DNA of 64,000 nt, taken from NCBI RefSeq assembly GCF_019924635.1, contig NZ_CP065037.1, forward strand, positions 4,030,001 to 4,094,000, written 5' to 3'. The notes under the pieces are model-generated. The model was not told the DNA's origin, did no database searches, and worked only from the letters and a program-made list of their open reading frames with translations. This DNA comes from Leifsonia sp. ZF2019. Lineage in GTDB: Bacteria > Actinomycetota > Actinomycetes > Actinomycetales > Microbacteriaceae. Shown piece after piece: positions 31,738 through 40,237 of the stretch (positions within the stretch are counted from its first letter, which is position 1; every line of letters begins with the position of its first letter). The position numbers were made by a program, and so were the translations under genes.

Positions 31738-33188
31738 CACTTCACCTTCTTGGGGGTTGTCTGGGCGTTCGACGACCACGAGCTGCGGCCGTCGCCGAGC
31801 AGGTTGATGGTGTTCATGTTGGTCCGGCCCCAAGCCCAGACACCGCCATTCACATCCACCGCGACGCCGCCGAAGTATTCGGCGGCCACAGCCGCGATCT
31901 TCACGCTGAAATCGACCTTGGTCGGCGAGAGCGTGTCCTGCGCCGAGGTCCCATTGCTGGTCGTTCCGATGCCGGTGTTGCCGAAGCGGTTGCCGCCCCA
32001 CGCCCACACCGCGCCGTTGGCGTCGAGCGCGTAGAAGTGCGACTCGCCCGCCGAGATGTTCGTGAAAGGGGCCTGCCCGGCCGCGCGTCCGACCCGGAGC
32101 GGTTTGCAGACCGCCGAGAGCGCGGTGCTCTGCTCGGACTCGTTCGACCACTTGCAGAGTTGCGCAGTGGTCGGATTCAACCCGAGCGTGGTGTTCGACT
32201 GGGTCCCGCTCTTCGAGCCCCAGGACCAGACGTAGCCGTCGCGATCCAGCGCATAGGCGGTGCGGCCCCCCATCGCCACCTTGACGATGTTGGAGAGGTA
32301 GGGCGATCGCGTCGGCGTGACGACCTCGGAGGTCGAGTAGGTGTCCGAGAGGGCGAGCCCTGCCATGTGGTTGCTGCCCCAGGCGTACACGGATCCGTCG
32401 CGAGCGACGGCCATGTTCTTGTCCCATCCGACGGACACGTCCACGAAGTCGATGCCGGTCGTGATCTGCTTGGGCGCATTCCGGTTGACGCTGGCCGAAT
32501 CGCCCAGCACATGGAACCTCGTCTGTGCCCCGCCGTTCCACGCGCCCCAGCTCCAGAGGTTGCCGTTGGTGTCGATGGCGTAGCTCGTGCTGGTCTGGTT
32601 CTGTCCGGTGCCGAGGTTGAGGTAGCCTCCGGCCGCGACCTTGCGGTACTTCGTCGCGGTCGAGACGATCTTCACCGGGGTCGGCTGGTCGGTGTAGGAG
32701 CCGAGCGCACCCGTCTGCCCGTAGCCCCACCCCCAGATGTCGCCGTTCTGGTCGATGGCGAGGTTGTGCTTCGGGCCGAGGGCGATCTCCGTGAACGTGG
32801 TCCCCGCGGGTACGCGGACCTGCTGCAGCGAGTCCGAGTACGTGCCGACTCCGGAGGCCTGGCCGCCGGCCCAACCGTAGAGCGTTCCGCCGGCGCGCGC
32901 CAGCGAGTGGACGTTCGAGAAGTTCTGGGTCGGCACACCGTTGCCGGAGCCGGGAGGGGTCGTCGGCGTCTGCGTCGGCGTCGAGGTCGGTGTCTGGGTC
33001 GGGGTGGAGGTCGGCGACGATGTGGACGCGCCCATCGTGACCAGGTAGTTGAACTGGCCGCGATCGGTGAAGTCGGCGCCCGTTGCTCCGATAGTAATCA
33101 GAGTCGCGACAGCCGCAACGCCGCCGATACTGAGAAGCACGGGCCTGAGATGTCGACGTCGACGGCGGACGGAACGGGGAACACTCAT
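31737..33188 (-). CDS. Exported RCC1-repeat propeller protein
   Basis: This 483-residue protein has a basic start (MSVPRSVRRRRRHLRP), a membrane-export segment and ADFTDRGQFNYLV, a variant SipW-type mature N-terminus. A Thr/Pro linker (residues about 52-78, TPTQTPT repeats) follows. Seven or so RCC1 blades follow from about residue 85, each with an IWGWGYG- or VYAWGSN-type Gly-Trp-Gly core. RCC1 propellers bind proteins or nucleotides; in secreted bacterial proteins the partner is usually unknown. It overlaps the signal peptidase stop as ATGA. Several Cys residues lie in one blade. Confidence 0.85.
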   Translation of the reverse strand: MSVPRSVRRRRRHLRPVLLSIGGVAAVATLITIGATGADFTDRGQFNYLVTMGASTSSPTSTPTQTPTSTPTQTPTTPPGSGNGVPTQNFSNVHSLARAGGTLYGWAGGQASGVGTYSDSLQQVRVPAGTTFTEIALGPKHNLAIDQNGDIWGWGYGQTGALGSYTDQPTPVKIVSTATKYRKVAAGGYLNLGTGQNQTSTSYAIDTNGNLWSWGAWNGGAQTRFHVLGDSASVNRNAPKQITTGIDFVDVSVGWDKNMAVARDGSVYAWGSNHMAGLALSDTYSTSEVVTPTRSPYLSNIVKVAMGGRTAYALDRDGYVWSWGSKSGTQSNTTLGLNPTTAQLCKWSNESEQSTALSAVCKPLRVGRAAGQAPFTNISAGESHFYALDANGAVWAWGGNRFGNTGIGTTSNGTSAQDTLSPTKVDFSVKIAAVAAEYFGGVAVDVNGGVWAWGRTNMNTINLLGDGRSSWSSNAQTTPKKVK

Positions 33189-33817
33189 CGGGCAGACTCC
33201 TTGCGCAGGGCTCGTCGACCGGAATTCGGTGGCACTCGTGAGGAGCCGCTCTCGACGTCATCGACGAGTGTTTCCTCCGCCGCAGTGACCTCGACTACCT
33301 GATCGAACTCCTGGGGGCGTCGCTCGAATCTGGCCGGGTCGAGCACGAGCAGCGCGGCGATCACGCAGACGAGGACGACACCGACGAGGATCCCTTGGCG
33401 TTGCAGGAAATCGGCGACATAGCCCAGGTAGGGAATGGTGAAGAACACGACGGCGGCGTTCGTGACGACGTAAGGTTCAGGATCGGTCACGGCGTTGGCG
33501 TCACCCTGGAGCGTGAGCGCCGTGCGCCCTGCCGACTTCTCCATGGACACGATGCGGTGGGTGACGAGCCCCTCGTCGTTCGGGCGCTCGACCATCACGA
33601 CGTCCCCAACCCCGAGATCAATGGCCGCCCGGTCCAAGGAGAAGGTCATCGCACCGATGGGGATGGTCGGTTCCATCGAGCCGGAGATCACGATGGAGGG
33701 CTTGACACCCACGTACAACCCGATGGCGAAGATGAGAACGCACGCGGCACCCACAATCGCGCCGACCGTGAGCAGGACATTGCGGGCGACCGCGTAAATG
33801 CGCCAGCCGAGGCTCAT
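33185..33817 (-). CDS. sipW: SipW-type (ER-like, S26B) signal peptidase I
   Basis: This 210-residue membrane protease has an N-terminal helix (residues 13-38), then SGSMEPT with catalytic Ser47 and VTHRIV with His87. His replaces the Lys of ordinary bacterial signal peptidase I, as in SipW and eukaryotic/archaeal enzymes. The motif LQGDANAVTDPEPY follows, and a second helix (about 148-160) and basic tail complete it. In Bacillus SipW processes TasA and TapA, the matrix-fibre proteins. Here it sits among proteins with TasA-like N-termini, so it probably cleaves them. It overlaps both neighbouring genes as ATGA. Confidence 0.92.
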   Translation of the reverse strand: MSLGWRIYAVARNVLLTVGAIVGAACVLIFAIGLYVGVKPSIVISGSMEPTIPIGAMTFSLDRAAIDLGVGDVVMVERPNDEGLVTHRIVSMEKSAGRTALTLQGDANAVTDPEPYVVTNAAVVFFTIPYLGYVADFLQRQGILVGVVLVCVIAALLVLDPARFERRPQEFDQVVEVTAAEETLVDDVESGSSRVPPNSGRRALRKESAR

Positions 33818-34398
33818 CCTCGCCGAGCTTCCGAACGGCGCCGGGACACCGCGAACACGACCACCCCGCCTGCGACCAGCACGACGGCCACCACGATCGC
33901 GGCGGTTGCGATCGTTCCACCGGTGCGCGCGAGGTCACCGGCGCCCGAATCGCTCGGGCTCTCGGCGACGGCCGTGAAGACGACGGTGAGGTCACCGCTC
34001 TGCCGGGCGTACTCGTTGCCCGCCTCGTAGGACTGGCCGAAGTCGAGAGTGACGCTGGCGGTCGCTCCGGAAGCGATTGAGCCGAGATCGATCGACTGCT
34101 GCTCCACCCGGACATCGCCGCTCGACACCGTCACCGGGTGCGGGCCCGTCCAGATACGGCCGACCCGGTCGACGACCGTGACGCTCACACGAGCGGACGA
34201 ATCACTGACGTTGCGCGTCGAGTAGGTCTGCGACCAGGTCTCGCCCGGAGCCGGCGACTGCACGGTGACGGTGGCGCTCTCCACCGAAAGCAGAGGGTCG
34301 GCGGCATGGGCCGCGGTCGGCACGGCGAGAGCGACGAGACCGGCGCCGACCCCGAGCAGCAGGCGGGAGAAGAAGCGCATGGCGACGTTCCTGTTCAT
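33814..34398 (-). CDS. Exported protein with LARTG-type wall/membrane anchor
   Basis: This 194-residue protein has a signal peptide (MRFFSRLLLGVGAGLVALAVPTAAHA). A strand-rich domain of about 110 residues follows (TVTVQSPAPGETWSQTYSTRNVSDSSARVSVTVV). The C-terminus is DLARTGG, a hydrophobic helix and SRRRSEARRG. LAxTG is the class E sortase motif of actinobacteria, so it could anchor the locus products at the envelope. The ATG at 34396-34398 overlaps the preceding stop; an internal MRFF six codons later would give a tighter signal peptide. No sortase gene lies in the window. Confidence 0.83.
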   Translation of the reverse strand: MNRNVAMRFFSRLLLGVGAGLVALAVPTAAHAADPLLSVESATVTVQSPAPGETWSQTYSTRNVSDSSARVSVTVVDRVGRIWTGPHPVTVSSGDVRVEQQSIDLGSIASGATASVTLDFGQSYEAGNEYARQSGDLTVVFTAVAESPSDSGAGDLARTGGTIATAAIVVAVVLVAGGVVVFAVSRRRSEARRG

Positions 34399-35054
34399 TC
34401 GAAGGCCGATCGAGCGGTGGGGTTGGTACTCGTTCCGGTGAACTCCACCTGCACGGCGGTTCGCAGACCGGCCACGTCCTCGGGGGCATCGACCGGCAGA
34501 GTGATGTCGATCTCGAAGGTGCGGACGCCGCCGGAGCTCACGGGCTCGGGAAGACGGCGGAGAAGCGCGGCGGCATCGGCCCCGCTTGCTTGGTCCATCA
34601 CAACGGCATCACCCTCCCGAACGGTAAAGCGCAGCTCCTCGAAGAGCCTCAGGGCGTTCTGCCCTTCGGGTGTGTCCGCAGCGGGAGGCGTGATCGCCAT
34701 GGTGAGCTCGGCAGCGAGCCGCGGGCTCGCGTTGCGCACCGCCATGCGGAAGGTGTGCGCGACACCGCGCTCTAGAAGCCGGTCGCCGTCGAGGTCGAGC
34801 GTGAAGGAGGCGTTCTCGGCCTCGCTCGGCCAGGCGGCGAAGTCAGCGCCGATCTCGGCGGCAGTGGTCTGGAGGGCGATGTAGTTGGTGCGCCCGTCGA
34901 GATGGGTTACGACGGGCGCCGAGCCGGTGAGAACGGCCGCCGTGCAGACGAAGCTGACACCGATCAGAGCACTCGCGGTCAGCAGTGCGCGCTTGCGTCC
35001 GCGAGGACGTTCCGTGCGCACGGTGGAAGAGGGAGGGTTCACGCTCGGCACCAT
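34395..35054 (-). CDS. Exported protein of the SipW locus
   Basis: This 219-residue protein has a basic N-terminus (RTERPRGRKRALLTASALIG), one export segment (residues 23-45) and HLDGRTNYIALQTTAAE, a diverged version of the SipW-type mature start. The body is a strand-rich domain (NASFTLDLDGDRLLERGVAHTFRMAVRNASPRLAAELTMAI, then VRTFEIDITLPVDAPEDVAGL). This resembles camelysin/TasA-like beta-sandwich proteins in layout. It is the first gene of the tightly overlapping block, preceded by a strong stem-loop. The function is inferred to be structural, possibly a minor subunit. Confidence 0.75.
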   Translation of the reverse strand: MVPSVNPPSSTVRTERPRGRKRALLTASALIGVSFVCTAAVLTGSAPVVTHLDGRTNYIALQTTAAEIGADFAAWPSEAENASFTLDLDGDRLLERGVAHTFRMAVRNASPRLAAELTMAITPPAADTPEGQNALRLFEELRFTVREGDAVVMDQASGADAAALLRRLPEPVSSGGVRTFEIDITLPVDAPEDVAGLRTAVQVEFTGTSTNPTARSAFE

Positions 35055-35083
35055 TTCTCAGTCGACGGGCTGGGAGGAGGAAG

Positions 35084-35130
35084 CGACACCGGTGGCGAGG
35101 CGATCGGGGATCATCCCGCCACCGGTGTCG
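35084..35130. other. Intercistronic stem-loop downstream of the putative major subunit gene
   Basis: CGACACCGGTGGCG (35084-35097) and CGCCACCGGTGTCG (35117-35130) are perfect 14-bp arms around a 19-nt loop. It begins 8 nt after the stop at 35138 on the minus strand. There is no T tract, only CTTCCTCCTCC beyond the stem. It may be a partial terminator or an mRNA-stabilising structure that raises the level of the upstream gene relative to the rest of the operon. Confidence 0.75.
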
Positions 35131-35137
35131 GGGTCGA

Positions 35138-35782
35138 TCAGTTGGCCGCGTGGACGACGGCCTGGATCTTCGACGTCAGACCCGCGAGCGCGTTGTTCGC
35201 AGCGTCGGAGCCCTGGTCGGGCAGGTTGACACCGATGGTGAGGACGCCGCCCTCCCCCGGCGCGATCTCGCCCAGGCTCGCGTTGGCGACTGCGGAGTAC
35301 GCGACGTTTGTCAGACCGGGCAGCGGTGCGCCGTCCAGGGAGACGGTGAAACGCAGCGCGTCGCGCAGCGCGGTGTCGCCGCCGCGGTCCGCGAGCGAGA
35401 CGTCGAGGTTTCCAGTGGAGCTGTCCTCGTCGTTGATGAACGGGATGTTGACAGACTTCCAGTCGGTGTGTCCGGGGATGAGGGTGTCCGAACCGCGGAT
35501 GGCGAACGAGACGCCCGCGGGGTCATCTGCTTCCTGCCAGGCGCCAGCGGCCTTCGCACCCGCGAAGGTCTCGAACTTGGGCGTGTAGTCCGCATTGGTC
35601 TCGACGACCTGGATGTTGAGCGGGCTGCTCGTTCCGAAGCTGCCGTTGCCGTCGCCCGCACCACCGAGGTTCAGGAAGGCGTTGTCGATGTAACCGGCAG
35701 CCGTGGTGAGGGCCGCGACGCCCAGGAGGGCACCGCCCGCGATGATCGCCCGGCGGCGACCGTTGTGCTTGGTCTTCTGCAC
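35138..35782 (-). CDS. TasA/camelysin-like SipW-dependent exported protein (putative major subunit)
   Basis: This 214-residue protein has an N-terminus of KTKHNGRRRAIIAGGALLGVAAL followed by AAGYIDNAFLNLGG, the actinobacterial alternate (SipW-type) signal form. The mature domain is strand-rich and Gly/Asp/Asn-rich, with no cysteine (GNLDVSLADRGGDTALRDALRFTVSLDG, GEGGVLTIGVNLPDQGSDAANN). The GTG start (35780-35782) follows AAAGGA by about 7 nt, better than longer options in the frame. A strong hairpin follows the stop. By analogy with TasA it may form fibres, but this is inference from signal type and locus. Confidence 0.82.
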   Translation of the reverse strand: MQKTKHNGRRRAIIAGGALLGVAALTTAAGYIDNAFLNLGGAGDGNGSFGTSSPLNIQVVETNADYTPKFETFAGAKAAGAWQEADDPAGVSFAIRGSDTLIPGHTDWKSVNIPFINDEDSSTGNLDVSLADRGGDTALRDALRFTVSLDGAPLPGLTNVAYSAVANASLGEIAPGEGGVLTIGVNLPDQGSDAANNALAGLTSKIQAVVHAAN

Positions 35783-35864
35783 AATGTTCCTTTCGTGAGT
35801 TCGGTGCGTCCCGGGGTGGGAGCACCCGTACCGCTGCTTGTCGCGGACGTGTGTGGGTGGCTCG

Positions 35865-36638
35865 CTAGGGCGAGACAACGGATCGGCCGTGGAGCTTGAT
35901 CTGCAGGCTCACGGGTTTGCCGACGACCGCCGCGTTGAGCGCGGCGCCCCGGTCGGAGAGGTAGAAGACGAACTCGAGACGACCCCCGACCACGGGGACC
36001 CCCATGACCGCGGGACCGGGCGCAAGTGGCGGACGGAAGGCGTCTGCACCCCGGATCGGCACGACATCGCCGATCGATCGGACGGAGGCCTCGAGGCGTC
36101 GATCGGACGCGTTGTCGGATGCGGGGAAGGCGGAGTACACCGAGTACTTGAGCGCCGAGGCCGCCGTCGCATCCGATCCGGGTGCGGCATCGACGCGCAC
36201 CTGCAGCGTGGATGCGATACCGGGACTACGGTTGGCGACATGGATCTCTATGCGGCACGCGCTTGATCCCGAGGCATCGGACTGCGGACGCAGAGGAAGG
36301 GGGCACGCTCCGGCGGGAAGGGTGAGTTCCTGCCCTCTGTCGTCGTCCGCCTGGATCCACGACGTCACGCCGAGCTCCGTGCCGACGCTCCAGTCGCCTG
36401 TCTGCCGCCACCGGAACACGAGATCGTAGACGCCCGTCCCGATCGGCTTGCCTCCGCCGGCTCCCAGATTCAGGTACGCGTTGTCCGTGTACGCCGCGAC
36501 CGTGCCCGTGACGGCGGGAACGACGATCGCGGCGGTCGCGGCCACGGCCAGGGCGCCGCAGACGGAGAGCGCACCGAGCATACGACGGCGGGTCGCGCGG
36601 CGCCGCAGGTCACGACGTGTGCGGCTGAGGGACTCCAT
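35865..36638 (-). CDS. TasA-like SipW-dependent exported protein (first gene of the locus)
   Basis: This 257-residue protein starts with a very basic n-region (MESLSRTRRDLRRRATRRRM), then a hydrophobic core to about residue 46. TVAAYTDNAYLNLG follows, a textbook SipW-type cleavage region. The mature domain has two cysteines in PAGACPLPLRPQSDASGSSACRIEI, probably a disulfide, and strand-rich segments (RLEFVFYLSDRGAALNAAVVGKPVSLQIKLHG). The ATG at 36636-36638 is chosen; a longer frame to 36722 has no signal-like start. It is the promoter-proximal gene of the SipW locus, 82 nt before the next. Confidence 0.8.
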   Translation of the reverse strand: MESLSRTRRDLRRRATRRRMLGALSVCGALAVAATAAIVVPAVTGTVAAYTDNAYLNLGAGGGKPIGTGVYDLVFRWRQTGDWSVGTELGVTSWIQADDDRGQELTLPAGACPLPLRPQSDASGSSACRIEIHVANRSPGIASTLQVRVDAAPGSDATAASALKYSVYSAFPASDNASDRRLEASVRSIGDVVPIRGADAFRPPLAPGPAVMGVPVVGGRLEFVFYLSDRGAALNAAVVGKPVSLQIKLHGRSVVSP

Positions 36639-36684
36639 GCGGGCTCCGGGGCGATCGATGCGGTTCGGGATGACCCCGGCTGTA

Positions 36685-36701
36685 CTGCATGTGAGATGCA
36701 G
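36685..36701. repeat. Small hairpin upstream of the SipW locus
   Basis: CTGCAT-GTGAG-ATGCAG lies 47 nt before the first gene start, in the spacer 36639-36836. This spacer also holds an AT-rich patch (around TATATATGG, 36809-36817). It could be part of the locus promoter or leader. No clear -35/-10 pair was identified. Confidence 0.35.
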
Positions 36702-36714
36702 AATCGTCGAGGAC

Positions 36715-36816
36715 ATGACCAACCAAGCACCGGCCGAACGGCAACGCAGGAGAACTCACGCCATTACAGCGGCCCAACTGCGGCATCTCCGGAATGCCTA
36801 TATATGGGCTGCGTAG
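36715..36816 (+). CDS. Possible 33-residue peptide
   Basis: ATG at 36715 opens a 33-codon frame in the spacer upstream of the SipW locus. The peptide is basic (Arg/Gln/His-rich, QRRRTHAITAAQLRHLR) and ends in NAYIWAA. GAGG lies immediately before the ATG, closer than ideal. There is no further support, and it may be chance. Confidence 0.2.
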   Translation: MTNQAPAERQRRRTHAITAAQLRHLRNAYIWAA

Positions 36817-36836
36817 TCAAATGAGGCTTAAAAGCA

Positions 36837-37598
36837 CTATCTCGCGTCGAGGTGGGCAACCAGGAACGGAAGCGTTCGACGCAGTGCCGCGTCGTCCCCA
36901 CCGGACGCGAGCACCTCGCCGAGATAGTCCCCGTGGTTCCCGGGGACGACGAGCAGCCGCGCGTCGGCCAGCCGGGACGCGAGCTCCACCCCCTCCTGCA
37001 CCCGCACCACGTCGCGATCGGCCACGACCACCAGGGTCGTCGCGGTGACGGCGTCGAGCAGCTCGTCCGGGAAATCCTGGAACCCGAGCATGAGGTCGCG
37101 ATCGAGGTCGAACATCCTCCGTGCGTGATCCGGATCTCCGCTCACAGCCAGGTCCGCCCGACGATACGGAGCGGGGAGGTCGTCGAACGTTCCGGCGGCC
37201 AGCCCCTCCCAGAAGCCCTCCACCATCCCGGAGCGGCGGAACGGCGCCGACGCCACGATCAGCCGCCGCACGGCTGCCGGATACCGCCCGGCGAGCTGCA
37301 GCGCGACCTGGCCTCCGTTGCTGAACCCGAGCACGTCCACCGGTCCGCAGTGCAGCGTCGCGAGCAACGCGGCCACGTCGTCGGCCGAACGCTCGAACGA
37401 GGCAGGGCCGTCGCCGGTCGCCGTGCGGCCGTGGCCCTGCAGCTCGACGGCGAGCACCGAGCGGGTCGGCGCCAGTCGCGGCAGCAGCAGCCCCCAGTTC
37501 GACGCGATCGTCGAGCCCCCGCCGTGGAGAAGGAGCAGTGGCGGGTTCGGCGAGTCCGGGTCGCCGTGCCATTCGTGATGCAGCGCGTTCGGGATCAC
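36837..37598 (-). CDS. Alpha/beta hydrolase
   Basis: This 253-residue cytoplasmic hydrolase has the oxyanion region LLLLHGGGST, the nucleophile elbow GFSNGGQVAL with Ser near residue 93, an acid in VVVADRDVV, and the catalytic His in VPGNHGDYLG. These are all in the correct order for an esterase or lipase-like enzyme of the alpha/beta fold. The substrate is unknown. The GTG start has TAGCCT six nt upstream. It is divergent from the Stealth gene. Confidence 0.9.
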   Translation of the reverse strand: MIPNALHHEWHGDPDSPNPPLLLLHGGGSTIASNWGLLLPRLAPTRSVLAVELQGHGRTATGDGPASFERSADDVAALLATLHCGPVDVLGFSNGGQVALQLAGRYPAAVRRLIVASAPFRRSGMVEGFWEGLAAGTFDDLPAPYRRADLAVSGDPDHARRMFDLDRDLMLGFQDFPDELLDAVTATTLVVVADRDVVRVQEGVELASRLADARLLVVPGNHGDYLGEVLASGGDDAALRRTLPFLVAHLDAR

Positions 37599-37604
37599 GC
37601 GGGA

Positions 37605-37610
37605 AGGCTA
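37605..37610 (-). promoter_or_regulatory. -10 element TAGCCT (leaderless)
   Basis: On the minus strand TAGCCT lies 6 nt before the GTG at 37598. Confidence 0.5.
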
Positions 37611-37673
37611 CACCCCTGGCGCGGAACGCAACCCCCTGCCGCTGTCGCCGCCGCAGCCTAGAGTGGGGAGCGT

Positions 37674-39305
37674 ATGACAGAGCATCCGCCCGCCTCCCTC
37701 TCCGCCCAGCCCGAGCCCGTCGTCGTCACCGGCGGCTCCGACCCGTCCCTCACCCGCTTCGAGCGCGGGGATGTCGTGCGCCGCAAGGGCCTCTTCACGC
37801 TCGTCTCCGGGCCGTTCACACCGCGCGAGTCGATGATCGAGGACCTGCTGGCGGTGCACGACGCCCTCGAGGCCGCCGGTTTCGACTTCCTGCTGGTGCG
37901 CGGCGACGACGGTCGCCTCATCGTCGCCGTCGACCGGCGCCGGCGCAAGGAGCTGGAGGCCGTGCTCGCCGACGCCTTCGCGAGCGAGCCGTTCTACGCG
38001 CGCCCGATCGACGCCGAGGGCCGTCCGGGAGACGAGGCGTTGCTCATCGCAGACGGGCGCCTCTCCCGGCGCAAGGCCGACATCCTGCGCCTCTACCGCC
38101 CGCGCCTCGAACCGGTCGGCCGGCTGCGCTACGGCTCCGACACCGCCTTCCAGCTGGAGCTCTGGCGCTTCGGCGACGACGAGATCGAAGCCCCTTGCCC
38201 CAACGCCCTCATGCGCACGCGCCTGCCCCGCAGCGAGGCCGTGGAGGCCGAAGTGGAGCTCTACGGCCGCCGCTGGCGCACCCTGCAGCACATGTTCGAC
38301 CCGCTCGCGAGCGACGTGGCGTTCGACATCGACATCGTCTTCTCGTGGGTGGACGGATCGAGCGCCGAGTACCAACGCCAGCGTGCCGCGCAGATGGCCG
38401 CCTATGTCGTCGGCGAGGGCGACGACAACGAGGCACGGTACCGGCAGATCGACGAGCTGAAGTACGCCCTGCGGAGCGTCCACATGTTCGCACCCTGGGT
38501 GCGCAACATCTACATCGCCACCGACTCGCCCGTGCCCGCATGGCTCGACGCGGAGCATCCGCGCATCCACATCATGCGGAGCGAGGACTTCTTCGCCGAC
38601 ACCTCCACCCTCCCCACGCACAACTCGCACGCGGTGGAGGCCCAGCTGCACCACATCCCGGGCATCTCGCAGCACTTCCTGTACTCGAACGACGACATGT
38701 TCTTCGGCCGGCCGATCTCCCCCGACGTGTTCTTCTCGCCCGGTGGCATCACGAAGTTCGTCGAGGCGGGCACGCGCATCGGGCTCGGCGAGTCGGACCC
38801 GGCGCGGAGCGGCTTCGAGAACGCCGCCCGGGTGAACCGCCGCCTGCTCTGGGAGCGCTTCGGCGCCGTCACGACGCGGCACCTGGAACACTGCGCGGCC
38901 CCGCTGCGGGTCGACGTGCTGCAGGAGATGGAGCGGGAGTTCGCCGAGGAGTTCCGGCGCACCGCGGCCAGCCCGTTCCGCTCGGCGACCGACATCTCGG
39001 TCACGAACTCTCTGTATCACTACTACGCGCTGATGTCGGGCCGCGCGGTCACGCAGACGCAGGCGCGCGTGCTCTACATCGAGACGACGCTGCGGCAGGC
39101 GCCCGAGATGATGAAACGGCTGCTGAAACGCCGCGACCAGGACATGTTCTGCCTGAACGACGGGTCGAAGCCCGAGATCCCGGCGGAGGTGCGCACCCGC
39201 GTCGTGACCGACTTCCTCGAGCGCTACTTCCCGTTCGCGGCGCCGTGGGAGGTGACGGCGCCGCAGGAGATCACGGCGCCGCAGGAGATCACACCGGGAG
39301 CGTGA
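37674..39305 (+). CDS. Stealth family sugar-phosphate transferase
   Basis: This 543-residue enzyme belongs to the Stealth family, which transfers hexose-1-phosphate to capsule or wall polysaccharides. Residues 1-200 form a variable N-terminal domain. CR1 is [11 protein letters not shown] at 218-228. CR2 (about 255-352) includes [27 protein letters not shown] and [15 protein letters not shown]3 and CR4 continue to about 520 ([20 protein letters not shown]). The C-terminus carries a tandem TAPQEI repeat. TAGAGT lies 9 nt before the ATG. A role in surface phosphopolysaccharide is expected. Its last 17 nt overlap the convergent phosphodiesterase gene. Confidence 0.9.
   Translation: MTEHPPASLSAQPEPVVVTGGSDPSLTRFERGDVVRRKGLFTLVSGPFTPRESMIEDLLAVHDALEAAGFDFLLVRGDDGRLIVAVDRRRRKELEAVLADAFASEPFYARPIDAEGRPGDEALLIADGRLSRRKADILRLYRPRLEPVGRLRYGSDTAFQLELWRFGDDEIEAPCPNALMRTRLPRSEAVEAEVELYGRRWRTLQHMFDPLASDVAFDIDIVFSWVDGSSAEYQRQRAAQMAAYVVGEGDDNEARYRQIDELKYALRSVHMFAPWVRNIYIATDSPVPAWLDAEHPRIHIMRSEDFFADTSTLPTHNSHAVEAQLHHIPGISQHFLYSNDDMFFGRPISPDVFFSPGGITKFVEAGTRIGLGESDPARSGFENAARVNRRLLWERFGAVTTRHLEHCAAPLRVDVLQEMEREFAEEFRRTAASPFRSATDISVTNSLYHYYALMSGRAVTQTQARVLYIETTLRQAPEMMKRLLKRRDQDMFCLNDGSKPEIPAEVRTRVVTDFLERYFPFAAPWEVTAPQEITAPQEITPGA
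39255..39290 (+). repeat. In-frame 18-bp tandem repeat
   Basis: Two identical copies of ACGGCGCCGCAGGAGATC (39255-39272 and 39273-39290) encode TAPQEI twice in the Stealth protein tail. Such a perfect pair can expand or contract by slippage. Confidence 0.9.
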
Positions 39306-40215
39306 CCGGCTCGGTCGGCGCGTCCAGGCGCGGGCGCGCCGGCGGAATGCGGATGCCGTCAGCGGCGAGCCGGCGTGCCGACTCCTCCGCGTCGATGTAG
39401 TCGAGGGTCGGGTACTGGCCGAGCGGGACAACGGAATGCAGCACGGTCGTCGGGTACACGTGCACGAGGTTGAACGCGAGCGCACCGTCGCGACCCTTGG
39501 TGCCCCCGACGGGGACGTTGAGGTCCTGCGTGTAGCAGCTCGCCGACGCGACGGAGACGGGGATGCCCGCGAACGTCGCCGTGGACGAATAGTGGAGGTG
39601 CCCGGCGAGGATGCTGCGGACGTCGCTGCCCTCGAGCACCTCCGCCAGCTGCGCCTGGTCCCGCAGCTCCACGGAGACGGCGAGGTCGAGGACGCTCGGC
39701 ACGGGCGGGTGATGCATCGCGAGGATGGTGCCTTCGGGGGCGGTGGTCGCCAGCTCGGCGGCCAGCCAATCGAGCTGCGACTCGCTCACGTCTCCGTAGT
39801 GGTGACCGGGGACGCTCGAGTCGAGCACGATGATCCGCAGGCCGCCGAGCCAGTGCACCTCGTCGACCGGCTCGCCGGTGGGCGCATCGCCGCGCAGCCC
39901 CGACCGGAAGGCTCCGCGGTCGTCGTGATTGCCCATCACCCAGACGATCCGGGAGCCGAGCCTTTCCGCCACGGGCTCGACGAGCTCCCGCAGCCGCGCG
40001 TAGGCGCCGGGTTGGCCGCGGTCGGCGAGATCGCCCGTGAACACGATCGCCTCCGGGCGGCCTCCTGACGCCTCCACCTCGGCCAGCAGGGCGCGCAGGT
40101 GGGCGTCGCTGTCGACCGAGCCATAGAGGCGCTCCCCACCTGCGAGCAGGTGGGTGTCGCTGATGTGCAGCAGGAAGTGGTCGGGCCGCGGGTACTCCGC
40201 GATTCGCGTCTTCAC
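39289..40215 (-). CDS. Calcineurin-like phosphodiesterase (GpdQ/CpdA type)
   Basis: This 308-residue binuclear metallophosphoesterase has the full set of metal motifs in order: [38 protein letters not shown] and [10 protein letters not shown]. The closest groups cleave cyclic nucleotides or glycerophosphodiesters. A Pho-box-like repeat 23-40 nt upstream suggests phosphate scavenging, favouring a phosphodiester role. The start is GTG at 40213-40215 ([11 protein letters not shown]); a GTG two codons earlier is possible. It has no signal peptide. Its 3' end overlaps the Stealth gene by 17 nt. Confidence 0.87.
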   Translation of the reverse strand: MKTRIAEYPRPDHFLLHISDTHLLAGGERLYGSVDSDAHLRALLAEVEASGGRPEAIVFTGDLADRGQPGAYARLRELVEPVAERLGSRIVWVMGNHDDRGAFRSGLRGDAPTGEPVDEVHWLGGLRIIVLDSSVPGHHYGDVSESQLDWLAAELATTAPEGTILAMHHPPVPSVLDLAVSVELRDQAQLAEVLEGSDVRSILAGHLHYSSTATFAGIPVSVASASCYTQDLNVPVGGTKGRDGALAFNLVHVYPTTVLHSVVPLGQYPTLDYIDAEESARRLAADGIRIPPARPRLDAPTEPVTLPV

Positions 40216-40237
40216 GCGCACAGTCCACCACCCCAGC

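Noticed and set aside
32955..33015. Short repeats in the RCC1 gene that could suggest a CRISPR or minisatellite
   Set aside because: They encode a TPTQTPT linker with irregular units and no spacers.
36804..36836. AT-rich patch considered as an attachment site
   Set aside because: No tRNA, integrase or flanking repeat nearby; more likely part of a promoter or terminator region.
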